DNA of 64,000 nt from Pomphorhynchus laevis (lineage: Eukaryota > Acanthocephala > Palaeacanthocephala > Echinorhynchida > Pomphorhynchidae), in NCBI GenBank assembly GCA_012934845.2, contig WNNJ02000497.1, forward strand, positions 62,001 through 126,000. The letters are read 5' to 3'. How positions within the stretch are numbered: position 1 is the first letter of the stretch; each line of letters begins with the position of its first letter. Positions 13,087 through 24,559 of the stretch are shown one piece after another. The notes under the pieces were generated by a model. That model was not told where the DNA came from, did not search any database, and saw only the letters and a program-made list of their open reading frames with translations. The translations under genes were made by a program, and so were the position numbers.

Positions 13087-14847
13087 ATAACTGATGTGTT
13101 GATGATTGTATTTTGATTGAATAAGTGCCAACAATCAGTTTTAAATTTACTGACGTCGAAATAAAAACGTTTAATGCTTCGAAATTAATTTGAGTCCAAG
13201 CTGCTATATGATGCATCTGGACTCACTAATGTTGTAGAATTGTAAATTAAAATCAGATAATTAAAGAAGTATTCAGCAATTGAATTTTACCATTATATGT
13301 CAGCTTTCTGTGAAGCATAAATAACTGACATTCACGAATGACAATGTTCACCTGTGATCGTTATTATCAACTCATTGTTAAAAGTAATCAACATTTTCAA
13401 TGTTTTGGTTATTTATCAAATTTGTATTGTCAAAAATGGGTCCGGCATTTCATATATATACCAGAGAAGTAATTGATAAGAGATTAACAATTATAATTGA
13501 TACAGGATAGAATGTAGGAATTAATTTACATCCATTGTTCATGAAACATGCTTTATTTAATTTTTATTTTTGCATAATGACATATCATTAGGATATTTGT
13601 TCCAAAATGACATTTATGTACCTAAGCTGAGTGAATTGTTATACTGCAGATTTACGGATCAGTGTACTTTCCCCGATTAATATGGAGCAAATTGAAATCC
13701 TCAACAAGATAAAATGGCATTTATGTACATAAGCTGAGTGAATTGTTATCCTGCAGATTTACGGATCAATGTACTTTCCCCGATTAATGAAGGAGTAAAT
13801 TGAAATCCTCAACAAGATAAATGCTGTGTACATTAGTTCTGTTTTTGGTTAAGCGACACAAATTATGGAAAAATGATTTCATCGTAAAATTAACTTAAAT
13901 CATTAAATTATAACATTCAAATAAAATGTCTTATAAAATCTTTAAATAGAGATATTAATGCTAAATAAATTAAAGTCTTAATTCAACACATGAAAACTAT
14001 ATATAACGTAGCTTTATATAACGTAGCTTTATATAATGTAGCTTTATATTTAATATAAAACTACATATTTTCGAAATGCACCGTTTGGCTCGTTGACCTT
14101 TAGAACATTCTTAGATTATGGTCGACTAAAATTTAGTATTAGTTTTCTAATTTTGGTTTAAATATTGCTTATCTATACATTAATAATTAACTATAAATAT
14201 CTACATAATTATAATTAAATCACTTTATTTTGTATTGTATTTTTATTGAAATATAGTTTTTAAAAATATATTACATATTTATAATGTTATAATATAATAT
14301 TATTGTTGATATGTCATTTCTAATGAGGTGGTATGCACATTTGCGAATCAGCATGTATGCAGTGGATTGCGAGAGTAATCCCTAATAATGTGAGTTTACG
14401 CGAATGCAAGGTTTTAACATGATGAATAAGCAATAATAGATCGAGAAGGCTACTACAATCGAGATTTCGTGAACGTGTAAAAATAGCAGTTCAATGGACG
14501 TTCATGTTACAAATATGATTCGAATACGTAATTAAGAAAATTTGTTGACAAGTAAATAGTTCGTTTACCACACCAGTGTCTGATTTGTTTTTAATTTAAG
14601 TTATCTCACTAACTAAAACGTACCGGAATTGCGCGTTTTATCATTGACAAGGTATAAGTCGGATGCATGACCAGCTCAAGACATTGACGGCCATTTTAAC
14701 GAATATTGCGATTAAGCGAAATTATGACTAAGTATTTGATATTAATGAGATTTGATGGACGACATTGATCAATTTTTACATAATTCTAAAATGTTTTAAA
14801 TAATGTAACGGAACATGTTCTTATCATAGTGATTTGAGATTTCAGAA
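13087..14847. other. intergenic, with a local duplication
   Basis: No gene is seen. An ATAAAA signal lies about 75 bases past the stop of the CRAL-TRIO gene and could serve as its poly(A) signal. At about 14,005-14,050 the string AACGTAGCTTTATAT is repeated about three times. The 250 bases before the WDR59 start presumably carry its promoter. Confidence 0.6.
13606..13822. repeat. tandem duplication, two ~106-bp copies
   Basis: Two adjacent copies of about 106 bp, each containing AGCTGAGTGAATTGTTAT, then CTGCAGATTTACGGATCA and ending AAATCCTCAACAAGATAAA. They differ at a few positions only. No coding frame crosses both. I do not recognise the unit. Confidence 0.9.
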
Positions 14848-17559
14848 ATGTTTTCTGAAAGTCCAGTTGTAGTAATACATTGTCCGGAAATAGGTAATTT
14901 CCCGACCCGCATGAGTATATCATCGAATTTGGTTTTATTAACGAATTTTACTGGTTTAAATATCGCACGATTAGACACAAATCGCTTGTCAACTACCAAT
15001 AGATTAATTGTTAATTCGTCGCTTAAGCAGAAACATCGCAATAAGAGTTTTCATCCTCGAGCGTCATTCAGATCATTAGTAAAATGGTCCTATCAAAGAT
15101 CGAATCCTGTCTTCGCTTACTGCAGCATTAATGGAGTTTCGTTTTATGTATGCCGGAGCACGGACGCTGTTTGCACGGAAATACCATGTTGCTCTTCTAG
15201 CATTCCCTATTCCAATTGTAGGTCTGTTCGTGCTTTGGACTGGAGTTCAATATCCGAAAATTTACTGGCGCTTGCCTTATGTAAAAGTTCTGTTGATATT
15301 TATGATTACAGAGACTGCAAAAAGTCGGTCATCTGTTTAAATGCAAACCTGCCAATATGTCGCATACATTGGAGTAGTTTTAATGCCAACATGATGACAG
15401 TTAGTACCACTCCTGGATGTATTATGGTTTATGACATTCGTAAATGTACTTCAACGTCATTTTCACATACTGTTAATCATGATTTCGAACAGCATACTAG
15501 CAAATTCGGCCAAGGATGTCTCGCATGTATATTTACCAAGCACGATGAAATGCTTGACTCAGATTGGAACCAGTTCAACCAACATCGAATGACCACTTTA
15601 GGAAGTAACGGTTTATTAAAGGTTTGGGATCTGACGTCGTTAAAGTCAAGTAAGCATGAAGTTCAAGTTCAAATGAGTGATAATCCATCAGGTTGTGTAA
15701 GATTTATACCTCAGAGTAATCAGATTGTCGTCTGTACAACAGAAGAATGCATACTTTTATCAGATACTATTAGTTCATTATCGTCCGCATCCGCAGACAG
15801 ATCAGTGGATAGCTGTCGGGATCTAGATCAGTCTACTGCACACCTTAAATTAGCCAGGAAAAACTTCAATATGAACCCGCCGATTAGCGAATTTGATTTT
15901 CTAAAAACATCAAGTTCGCTTAAATACTTAGTTGGATGGAGTAAATTAGCTAGCAGTTTAGTAGTATGGAAGTGTCCTGCTCGTGCTAGCGACTTATCTT
16001 CAACTAATCATCAATCTGGAAATCATTACAATAACAATGACGCGGTGTCTAAAGACTTATCGATAGCTACATCGTCTCTGTCTACGCCATTACAGACAAA
16101 TGCTAGGAATTGGAAACGAACATTCTATATTGAATCCACAGATAATATGAACTCATTACAGATTCAAAATGAATTTGCACTTATTCGTCAATCCACTTAC
16201 AAGAATCTGTATCTAAAATATGCCGATTGTAAAACTGGTCACTGTCAACTGGTTGGACAATGGCGAAATCGAAAGTTTTTGCTTAACGTTAATTGTCCAG
16301 CTCAGATAAGCATTGATTCACTCCCATCATTTACTTTTGGACCAACAACGGCAATGCCGTTTCTTCCTCCTTCTTTATCTAACATTGTCCGTCAAACATG
16401 TCTTCGTCAAGTGCACAAACGACGCCTCTGTTTAGATGCATGTTTACGACAGATTTCTCTTTTTATTTCTGGTGATAATTCCTGGTTATCACCAGTTAAA
16501 GATGTACGGTCTGATAACAACAGGGAATATACTAAATCAGTACAACCCTCATTTCGTTCTAAAACTGGACTACATGGAAATGGTTATAGATCGTGTTCTG
16601 CCCGATTTCACTCGTCAGGATTACTGGTATGCGTAATGAATGAGACTAATTTTGAACGTTCAAATTATATTACATTTCAGTCATACTCATTAAGGTCTAT
16701 GGGATCATATTCTGCGGAAAACAACGCTAACATATTGCACTCATTGAACGATCAAGCTGACACCAAGTTTTTCAGGAGCCGCTCACTTACATCGAATAAA
16801 GGAAAACGATTTCTACAACTTTTACAATCTGCTCGTAATCATTCACCGCCTGCACCTCTTCGGAATAGCATCGAACGGCCCTTAGCTTTTGTACATATGT
16901 TTACTGTCGGTCAGAATCCTCAGACTAAGTTCAGTATAAATTCAGAGAATATATTTTCTAGTTTGATAGACAACGCCAGCAGATGCGCATTCACACAAAT
17001 CGAAGTTGGTAAACAATTTCTGCTATTGTCAGAACTGTGGAATCACGATAGATTCAATGTTCCTCTGGAGTATAAATTACTGAATCGTATTGCCAAACAT
17101 TATCGACTAATTGGAAATTTTAAAATGAGCTATTTGCTATCAGTTATTATTTTATTGGTACACCGTAAATATTTCTTAAATTTGCCAAACGAAACTCTAT
17201 CTAATCAGATCATACATTTTGCTGACATGATGTTATTTTCTAACCTAGGTCAACACTATATTCAGGCAATTGAAATGCTGAAGTGTTTGGATTGGGGTAA
17301 CGTTAATAGATCAATGTGCTGGCAGAACATGCTAAACATGTGCACAGGTGGATATACTATTAAAAGAAATTCCTCTAAAAAGCATCGTTATCATCAAAGA
17401 CACAAACTTAATTCTATTCGATGTTTCTGCTGCAGACTTCCGGTATATGGGTTAGCAATGTGCTGTGAAATATGTGGACATGGTGGTCACATTAATCATC
17501 TACAGAGGTGGTTTACTAATCACAATACTTGCCGATGTTCATGCTTATGTCGTTTTTAA
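14848..17559 (+). CDS. WDR59: WDR59, GATOR2 complex subunit, single exon
   Basis: A 903-residue orthologue of WDR59 (human about 974 residues), a scaffold subunit of GATOR2, which opposes GATOR1 and so favours TORC1 activation by amino acids at the lysosome. WD40 repeats fill residues about 65-380; recognisable blades include ALDWSSISENLLALAL with SVDIYDYRD, MVYDIRK and NGLLKVWDLTS. An RWD domain follows at about 432-535 (NEFALIRQSTYKNLYLKY through RRLCLDACLRQI, closely paralleling the human CLEPCLRQL end). A helical region at about 735-830 includes LLNRIAKHYRLIGNF. The C-terminal RING-like zinc finger (856-903) has CFCC, CCEICGHGGHINHLQRWF and a closing CRCSCLC, the hallmark of WDR59 and other SEA/GATOR2 proteins. 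The start is the first ATG in frame. The lack of introns is odd for this gene. An AATAAA-like string lies right after the stop. Confidence 0.93.
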   Translation: MFSESPVVVIHCPEIGNFPTRMSISSNLVLLTNFTGLNIARLDTNRLSTTNRLIVNSSLKQKHRNKSFHPRASFRSLVKWSYQRSNPVFAYCSINGVSFYVCRSTDAVCTEIPCCSSSIPYSNCRSVRALDWSSISENLLALALCKSSVDIYDYRDCKKSVICLNANLPICRIHWSSFNANMMTVSTTPGCIMVYDIRKCTSTSFSHTVNHDFEQHTSKFGQGCLACIFTKHDEMLDSDWNQFNQHRMTTLGSNGLLKVWDLTSLKSSKHEVQVQMSDNPSGCVRFIPQSNQIVVCTTEECILLSDTISSLSSASADRSVDSCRDLDQSTAHLKLARKNFNMNPPISEFDFLKTSSSLKYLVGWSKLASSLVVWKCPARASDLSSTNHQSGNHYNNNDAVSKDLSIATSSLSTPLQTNARNWKRTFYIESTDNMNSLQIQNEFALIRQSTYKNLYLKYADCKTGHCQLVGQWRNRKFLLNVNCPAQISIDSLPSFTFGPTTAMPFLPPSLSNIVRQTCLRQVHKRRLCLDACLRQISLFISGDNSWLSPVKDVRSDNNREYTKSVQPSFRSKTGLHGNGYRSCSARFHSSGLLVCVMNETNFERSNYITFQSYSLRSMGSYSAENNANILHSLNDQADTKFFRSRSLTSNKGKRFLQLLQSARNHSPPAPLRNSIERPLAFVHMFTVGQNPQTKFSINSENIFSSLIDNASRCAFTQIEVGKQFLLLSELWNHDRFNVPLEYKLLNRIAKHYRLIGNFKMSYLLSVIILLVHRKYFLNLPNETLSNQIIHFADMMLFSNLGQHYIQAIEMLKCLDWGNVNRSMCWQNMLNMCTGGYTIKRNSSKKHRYHQRHKLNSIRCFCCRLPVYGLAMCCEICGHGGHINHLQRWFTNHNTCRCSCLCRF

Positions 17560-18180
17560 AATAAATCATGGATATTTAAAAGTAACGGATTGCCCTATAG
17601 ACTGAAACGGATTTATAAACTTAAAAATGCATTTTGTATTTAGTTTGAATGAAATTATATTAGAAATTGTTAAAAATGTAATAACACCAATTTTGTTTAA
17701 TGAATCATTTTTGAGTTGTCAGTTGTGTAAACCTTGCACGAACACTTAAACTGAACATCAAAATATAATATTGAATGTTTTTATTATCTCATTTGTTTTT
17801 TAATAAATCAAATGACAAAATAAATTGTATGACTAAATTTGTTCTCTGACTTTTCGGTTTTTCGCCTTTTCATACATGAAATTTTTTTAAACATTCAACA
17901 CGGAAGAATTCATGGCGGTTTCCTGTCTCCGTAAATTCTTCAGCTTAAACCTTAATCACTCACGTTACATTATAGCAACTATCGACGTAGAATAAATCTA
18001 CACAAGCTATTAGAGATTACTATGTAACAGTATCCTAATTACTCTAACAACTACGATCTCCGATCCTTCCTCGTCGCCGCCCCACTCGCTGGAATCAGTT
18101 TCCATTCGACGTCCGCAGCGCTTCCTCCTTTATTGCATTCAAATGCCGCTTCCTTAGCCCAATATTACCAACAAATAGAA
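17560..18180. other. intergenic after WDR59
   Basis: AT-rich. AATAAA strings near 17,563 and 17,802 could end WDR59 transcripts. The part from about 18,040 is less AT-rich and may be the decayed 5' part of the Penelope-like fossil that follows, but I could not match a motif to it. Confidence 0.5.
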
Positions 18181-18229
18181 GGTACAGCCATGGAAACCTC
18201 GGTTGCCCTAACTTATGCAAACTTATATT

Positions 18230-19230
18230 TTGTGGATATAGAATAGGCCTTAATTTCGAATATGACCGCGAAGTAAAAGTTGTGGATATGATACATTGAC
18301 GACATAATGATAATCTTTCTAGGAGAATCCAGCGAACTTGAACGTTTAATGGATCAACTGAATAAAATGTATGAACTCAAATTTACATTCGATATTTCGA
18401 GTGACACTACGTCAACGGTATTCTTGAACATTAAACTGAATTTGGAAATCACATTACGCCGATAGAACAACTGGATTCCAAACAAAAAATTTTCTCAATT
18501 TATGATCTGTTTGAAACTGAAATGACCAATCTGATGAATAATGTTATTCAAAGTGGATACTGTCACAAAATTGTCCGACAGCAAATAAACAAGATAAAGA
18601 TGTTAAAGAGAACATGTTTCCTCGAGAAGCGCATTCGCGAAAATACGAGCGCAGCTCTAGTAGCGATAACCTATCATCCGGCTCTAAGGAAACTACCATC
18701 ATATATAAGAAATGACTTTAATTCTACAACACCAAAAGATATATTATCTATCATGCAATCAAAAACAAGTTAGCTTTAGAAACAAGCTTGTTATCTCAAA
18801 AATGAGGGATCAAAAATCACATTATACTTGTTGAAATGGAGTTAGTAAATGCGGACGTCTTAGATGTGCATGTTGTAAAGAGATCAGTGGAGGAAACACT
18901 TCATAGAACTCACTCACTAATCTCAAGTATCCAATACTTGGAAATTATGATTGGAAAATAACAGGAAATATATACCAAGCAGTATGCATGGATTGAAGTC
19001 CCAATATATATGAGAAACAAGTCGAGTTTCAAAAGACCGTTTAACAAATCCAAAAGTGGATATTAAATTTCGTATTACCAGGGGAAAAATCAAATATAAA
19101 GAGGATGACAGTATAAATATAACGTAGATGGTGTAGTTGAACATAGTACGAGATATCAAATGCATAAATTTACAACCACCATAATGTTTCTGATGATGAT
19201 CGCAGTAGTGATCGAAAATTTGTAACAATA
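18230..19230 (+). pseudogene. Penelope-like element fossil (reverse transcriptase C-terminal part)
   Basis: Pieces of a Penelope-like reverse transcriptase are readable in more than one frame. The block YIDDIMIIFLGESSELE is the catalytic YxDD motif with its typical follow-on. It is followed by KMYELKFTFDIS and FLNIKLNLE, the usual FLD-type motif. Further on, 18,522-18,773 carries LMNNVIQSGYCHKIVRQQI and ALVAITYHPALRKLPSYI, matching the thumb region. Just after, KCGRLRCACC resembles the cysteine motif between reverse transcriptase and GIY-YIG endonuclease in canonical Penelopes. The endonuclease itself is not clearly readable. The tail holds TGATGATGATCGCAG and ATCGAAAATTTGTAA. The element is old, with several breaks, and is not functional. 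Confidence 0.75.
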
Positions 19231-19299
19231 AATTTTACGTTGACTTCTCTCGATTTGTTCAATTTTTAAAAACAATGAAGTCTGCTTACACAATTATCT

Positions 19300-19515
19300 C
19301 CGCACAACATGGTTGAGATGATTTGCAATGTTCCTGATGATCGCAGTAATGATCGAAAATTTGTAAAGTTTTCAATTTTTGATGATACTACACTTTGCTT
19401 CGATGCTATAAGCCAACATCAGTACGCTACATTTCAGTATTTGTGGACCTCATCAGCTACTGATCCAATACCTACGTTTCACGTTTCAGGCTTTTTTAAT
19501 ACTGGCTGACGATCA
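19300..19515 (+). repeat. dispersed repeat fragment resembling retroelement 3' tails
   Basis: It holds CCTGATGATCGCAGTAATG and GATCGAAAATTTGTAA, nearly repeating the tail of the preceding Penelope fossil (about 19,184). It then holds GGACCTCATCAGCTACTGATCC and ACGTTTCACGTTTCAGG, which resemble the repeat family at 28.4-29.2 kb (GGACCTCATCAGCAGTGAG, CGTGTTTCGGTCC). A 66-codon open frame here is incidental. Confidence 0.55.
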
Positions 19516-19689
19516 CTCGACTCGTCTGCGTTTTTTGGCATTTAGTATTTATGAAAGACTTTCGTCTTTCATAAAAATGAAACTTTTTATGAAAGAAAAA
19601 CTTTTTTTTAAACTTTTAACCAGTTTAAAAAATTTCAAGTAATAAAAAATCTTAACTCAAAATACATAAATCAAATTGTAGATACTGAT

Positions 19690-21045
19690 TAAAGTTATTT
19701 TCATTGTAGTGAATTAAAATAGCAGATGTAGTTCGCTTTTTAGGATCAAAGGAAAATAAACAAGGGGGATTTAAATTTATGACGTAAAAATGAGTCAAAA
19801 ACAAAAAGTTTTTCATTGAAGTGAATTAAAATAGCAGATGTAGTTCGCTTTTTAGGATCAAAGGAAAATAAACAAGGGGAATTAAAATTTATGACGTAAA
19901 AATGAGTCAAAAACAAAAAGTTTTTCATTGAAGTGAATTAAAATAGCAGATGTATTTCGCCCTTTTAGGATCAAAGGAAAATAAACAAGGGGAATTTAAA
20001 TTTATGACGTAAAAATGAGTCAAAAACAAAAAGTTTTTCATTGAAGTGAATTAAAATAGCAGATGTAGTTCGCTTTTTAGGATAAAAGGAAAATAAACAA
20101 GGGGAATTTAAATTTATGACGTAAAAATGAGTCAAAAACAAAAAGTTTTTCATTGAAGTGAATTAAAATAGCAGATGTATTTCGCCCTTTTAGGATCAAA
20201 GGAAAATAAACAAGGGGAATTTAAATTTATGACGTAAAAATGAGTCAAAAACAAAAAGTTTTTCATTGAAGTGAATTAAAATAGCAGATGTAGTTCGCTT
20301 TTTAGGATAAAAGGAAAATAAACAAGGGGAATTTAAATTTATGACGTAAAAATGAGTCAAAAACAAAAAGTTTTTCATTGAAGTGAATTAAAATAGCAGA
20401 TGTAGTTCGCTTTTTAGGATCAAAGGAAAATAAACAAGGGGAATTTAAATTTATGACGTAAAAATGAGTCAAAAACAAAAAGTTTTTCATTGAAGTGAAT
20501 TAAAATAGCAGATGTAGTTCGCTTTTTAGGATCAAAGGAAAATAAACAAGGGGAATTAAAATTTATGACGTAAAAATGAGTCAAAAACAAAAAGTTTTTC
20601 ATTGAAGTGAATTAAAATAGCAGATGTATTTCGCCCTTTTAGGATCAAAGGAAAATAAACAAGGGGAATTTAAATTTATGACGTAAAAATGAGTCAAAAA
20701 CAAAAAGTTTTTCATTGAAGTGAATTAAAATAGCAGATGTAGTTCGCTTTTTAGGATAAAAGGAAAATAAACAAGGGGAATTTAAATTTATGACGTAAAA
20801 ATGAGTCAAAAACAAAAAGTTTTTCATTGAAGTGAATTAAAATAGCAGATGTAGTTCGCTTTTTAGGATCAAAGGAAAATAAACAAGGGGAATTTAAATT
20901 TATGACGTAAAAATGAGTCAAAAACAAAAAGTTTTTTATTGAAGTGAATTAAAATAGCAGATGTAGTTCGCTTTTTAGGATCAAAGGAAAATAAACAAGG
21001 TGAATTTAATTTATGACGTAAAAATGAGTCAAAAACAAAAAGTTT
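19690..21045. repeat. tandem array, 12 units of 112-113 bp
   Basis: Twelve head-to-tail units begin with CATTGAAGTGAATTAAAATA at about 19,702, 19,814, 19,927, 20,039, 20,152, 20,264, 20,377, 20,489, 20,602, 20,714, 20,827 and 20,939. One unit type has TATTTCGCCCTTTTAGG and is 1 bp longer; others have TAGTTCGCTTTTTAGG. The order of types repeats with a period of six units (~675 bp): units 2-4 match units 8-10. Every unit contains ATGACGTAA followed three bases later by TGAGTCA. Minus-strand frames of about 60 codons exist only because the repeat lacks stops in one frame; they look unlike real proteins. Confidence 0.97.
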
Positions 21046-21500
21046 CTACCCTTCATTATTTTATTATTGATCGTGCTTTGTTTAGGTATGTGTAAAACTA
21101 TTGTTTTCAATTTTTATAAAAACATGTCTGTGTCGTTTGTATTGTTCAGTCAAATAAATGTTTTTATAATATCAATATAAGATGAATTATAAAATGTCAG
21201 AACAAAAGCTCTTATCATCTAAGAATAAATTTAGCAACCTGCTATGCTAACAAGTTATTTTTATATAAAAAAAACTTATAAATTTCAAATATTTTTCTGT
21301 GTAATAAATCAATTTCATTTGCATTCGACATATTTGAAAGAGAATATTTTCTGTAAATAATTTGAACTTTAAAACTCATGTTAACGTAATAGTATTTCGA
21401 TAATTTTCCTCGCCTGAAACCACCTTATTGTCGGTGTACAGATAACTGTATATTTAGTTTTAATAATACTTTTCCGAAGATGATTTCTTGTAATTCTTGG
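21046..21500. other. AT-rich spacer, no gene seen
   Basis: No coding frame or recognised element. A TTTTCCGAAGATGATTTC string near 21,470 leads into the inverted repeat that follows. Confidence 0.5.
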
Positions 21501-21895
21501 AAAATTCTTGTAATTTTCGGAAGATGCTAACAGAAGTTAGCAAAATATCAAAAATAATTTCGTCTTTCTTTTGATCCAGCTGCAATAATTATTTATCAAT
21601 AATGGATCAGTATCAACTATTTAAAAAATAATATTACAATTTTAAATAGTTTGTTTTAATAATACTATTACAATTTTAAATAGTCGATAATGATCCATTT
21701 ATTGATAAAGAATTACTTGATCTGGATCAAAGAAAAAAGAAAATTTTATTTGATATTTCGCTAACCTCTGTTAGCATCTTCAGAAAATTACAATAATTTG
21801 GTAATTTTCTGAAGACGCTAACAAAGGTTAGCGAAATGTCAATAACAATTTTTCCTATTTTCTTTGATCCAGCTTCAATAATACTATTACAATAT
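21500..21895. repeat. large inverted repeat with a third partial arm
   Basis: The left arm at about 21,510-21,640 and the right arm at about 21,650-21,800 are reverse complements over about 130-140 bp with scattered mismatches. Shared landmarks are GGAAGATGCTAACAG, TTTTGATCCAGCTG, TTATTTATCAATAATGGATC and ACAATTTTAAATAGT. A third copy in the left-arm sense follows at about 21,800-21,890 (TCTGAAGACGCTAACAAAGG, TTTGATCCAGCTTC). The centre is AT-rich. This is the shape of a foldback or MITE-like element. I saw no transposase. Confidence 0.85.
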
Positions 21896-21949
21896 AAATT
21901 AAAAAAGTCAAAACAGAAAAGTAAGCTATTATCATATAAGAATTTACTT

Positions 21950-22345
21950 ACTTCATTGTTTCTACATCAATCTTTTATTTGCAGAGGGATCGGATCCCGC
22001 TGGTGCCCACCAACGCAACATTATACTAATGAGCAACCTAGAGTCTTCTATACGTGCGTGACCAATCATGGCGGACGATGCAATAACTTTTTGACGAAAG
22101 GTGCTCAAGAAACCTAGGTCTTTGATAAGAGAATCGTCATTTTTAGAAGAAGACCAAAGTCGAAAGTGTCTAGATACACCATATGTGTAAATAAACTTTC
22201 TCTTAATAACATATATTGATATCGTTTCAAAGCCCATCTTGCTTGCTTCAGGACATTCTTAAATTTATTCAAGTAGAATCCGGCAGTCTTTTCACCGAAA
22301 AGATGAAGCCCAAGTATTTTACTCGATGTGTTAGAAGAGAACTCG
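21950..22345 (-). pseudogene. LINE fragment, family B (same family as at the right edge)
   Basis: In the minus direction the frames carry VKYLGFIFSV, then FKNVLKQARWALKRYQ. These match VKYLGFTITV and RILKKARLTLKRAQH in the LINE at 63.3-64 kb. It is the region just past the reverse transcriptase domain. It abuts the 3' side of the family A LINE without a visible spacer. The reading frame is broken more than once. Confidence 0.65.
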
Positions 22346-24400
22346 ATGCGGAGAAGAACGGCGTCACCAGATCGCGCACGGCATGCATGGAAGACAAGAA
22401 ACATGGTAGTGCGATGTCTGCGGTTTTTCGAATACCTAAACCGCTATATGCCACGAGTAACGTGGCCTGTTCCCACGAAGTGTCGTTGAAAGCAACATTA
22501 GTTAAACTTCTCACCGCTTATTTCAGGGTTTCGTCGAAGCCTTCCAAAGAATTTCGATGTAGGTAGGTCGGTGTACTTCTCAGGATGAAGAGCAACTTTG
22601 GTATTGCGAAGGAATTTTTTAGCAGACTGAAAGCTTGGTGATTGTTAACGTGTGAGAGTCGGGATACCATTAGTTTCAATCCCTCGTCTTTTCGTCGATT
22701 ATTCGAGGAATGTTGGTGGTTGTGAGCGGATCCCCTAAAAGTGTGCAATCTTTCTTGTCGGCCAGAAAGATATCATGCAGGATTTTTCTGAAGAGCTGTT
22801 TGGCCCGCTACTCGTCGACTGATGATGAATGATCCAAGATTGTCAGTTCGATCTTTGCACCGTTGATTTCCAGTCCAATACTCCTCAACTTTTGGATCAT
22901 AATCGATAGATCGTCAGATACTATTTTAGGGTCTCCCCGATGGTGGCGTCGTCCGAGAACCACATATTTAATTCTGCTTTGATTTCCTTAGCGATTGGGT
23001 GGACCCTCATCGAAAACAAAGCCGCTCCAAAAGGGTCGTCTTGCTGAATGCCATTTGCTGATCTTAAAACTTTATCGTCGTAGAAGAGGCATGACGTTTT
23101 GGCGTATGCTTGCATACGCCAAAATGAATTTAATTGTAAGCGTTCCGCATGTCGATTTTCAGGAGTACTCTACGTCGGTTGACATCCATCAGATATTTTC
23201 GTGTTATGTGGGCTGCTGCTTCGCAGCCTCCTCGCGTAGCCAAACCCAGTTGAATTGGACGCATCTATTGGTCGAGTCGTACATTAACTTGTTTAGCTGC
23301 GGCCTTTACAGCTAGGTGCCTTAGTGTATTACCCACCGCAATTGGATGAATATCTTTACCGTTCTTGCTTAAGAACACAAGAATTGTGTTAAGAATTGGG
23401 TGAATTCATCCACCTATCTTGTTCATGGCCACTAAAGTAGCTCCGTAGAATATCCTTTGAACTGTCTCAGGTACGTCACCTTTAAGAACAGCGTTCACAA
23501 AGTTTGATAAGGTTGCTGACAGGCGTATTCCGATTTCTCCTACTTTTTTCGCTAGTAAGCTACGCAGTTGTCCCGGTCGAAGCCCATACGGTCTTCCGGA
23601 TTATCCTGGGCCAAACTCGTTTTATTGCTTGTCTGACCTGCATCCTGCCTGACTGACGCTGCGATGATCGTATCGTCTGGGGGCGGTGGGAATAATAGAT
23701 TTGGTGGAGCAGGTGGATGATGAGCGATCAAAGCTGCCAAGCTTTCCTCATTATGTATCGCTAGGTTGTCCTAAGAGGATATTTCACGTACAGCTCCTCT
23801 GATATCGCCATTAGTGAATTTTGCTGACACTCGTTTTCCATAATGATGTTCGTCAAATTTTATATTGTTGTTGATGAACTGTCTTTCAGGCGGTGAGCTG
23901 GGTATGGCGCTTAATTCCATAAAGTCGGTTAATTGTTGCTTTACCTTTGTGCTAAGAGAGGGTTGTCTCGTACCGATGGATAATTCGGGTCGTCGAAGGC
24001 TCTAATACCAAAAACATAACAGTCTCCCCCATTTCTCAAGTGTCCTCTGTTCGATCGCTTCTCTTAGAGTTTTCCGTCAGCATCGGCGAAAGGGATTAAA
24101 GCTCCTTTGGGTATTTTGGGTAGCATCCTGATGCTACTCTGACACTCGGTTATAATCGTCTCAATGTCGATATCGAGATTAACAGCTGCACCAACTGGTG
24201 GTTGTGAGACTCCCCGGCATGCGGGACATATCCATCTTGGCAATAGCTCTGCATGCGACCTTGTCAACCCGACACAAGAGAGGTGATATCATTCATTGCA
24301 GCTGTCGCACTGTACTAAGCGCTTGCGTTTGTTGATGCGTTTCACTTTGGACATCGGTTGCTCTCGTCAGTCAAACCCTCTTGAATACGCGAGTTCTGCG
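22345..24400 (-). pseudogene. LINE (non-LTR retrotransposon), family A: PHD finger plus reverse transcriptase, decayed
   Basis: Read on the minus strand. A PHD finger lies near 24,340-24,200 (LVQCDSCNE, a TGA where Trp is expected, then YHLSCVGLTRSHAELLPRW and ICPAC). A Pro-rich linker follows (about 23,740-23,550). The reverse transcriptase has GKDIHPIAVGNTLRHLAVK near 23,350-23,270, LLKIDMRNAYN (catalytic Asp block A) near 23,140, GIQQDDPFGAALF near 23,030, and WFSDDATIGETLK (block C) near 22,925. The thumb-side block GLGIRKTADIALPCFLSS is near 22,440-22,390. GIQQDDP replaces the usual GVQQGDP, and several stops and frame changes exist. Between blocks A and B about 80 residues seem missing, at a short perfect palindrome. 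The family clade is not settled from the sequence alone. It is a dead copy. Confidence 0.82.
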
Positions 24401-24559
24401 GCACCGGATACGTGGTCATTGTTATTTCGTTTCGATCCTTATCATCATGACAGATGAGTGATCGTTGAGGAATGTGAATGTTTCTTATATTGTATATTAT
24501 TTATATCACAAACTTTTTGGGGTGATTGTAATTAACTTGAACACTTATAACTTTTTGTT

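Noticed and set aside
19746-20827. Series of ~60-codon minus-strand frames in the 112-bp array
   Set aside because: Low-complexity Phe/Leu-rich peptides are produced by reading through identical repeat units; there is no independent sign of coding.
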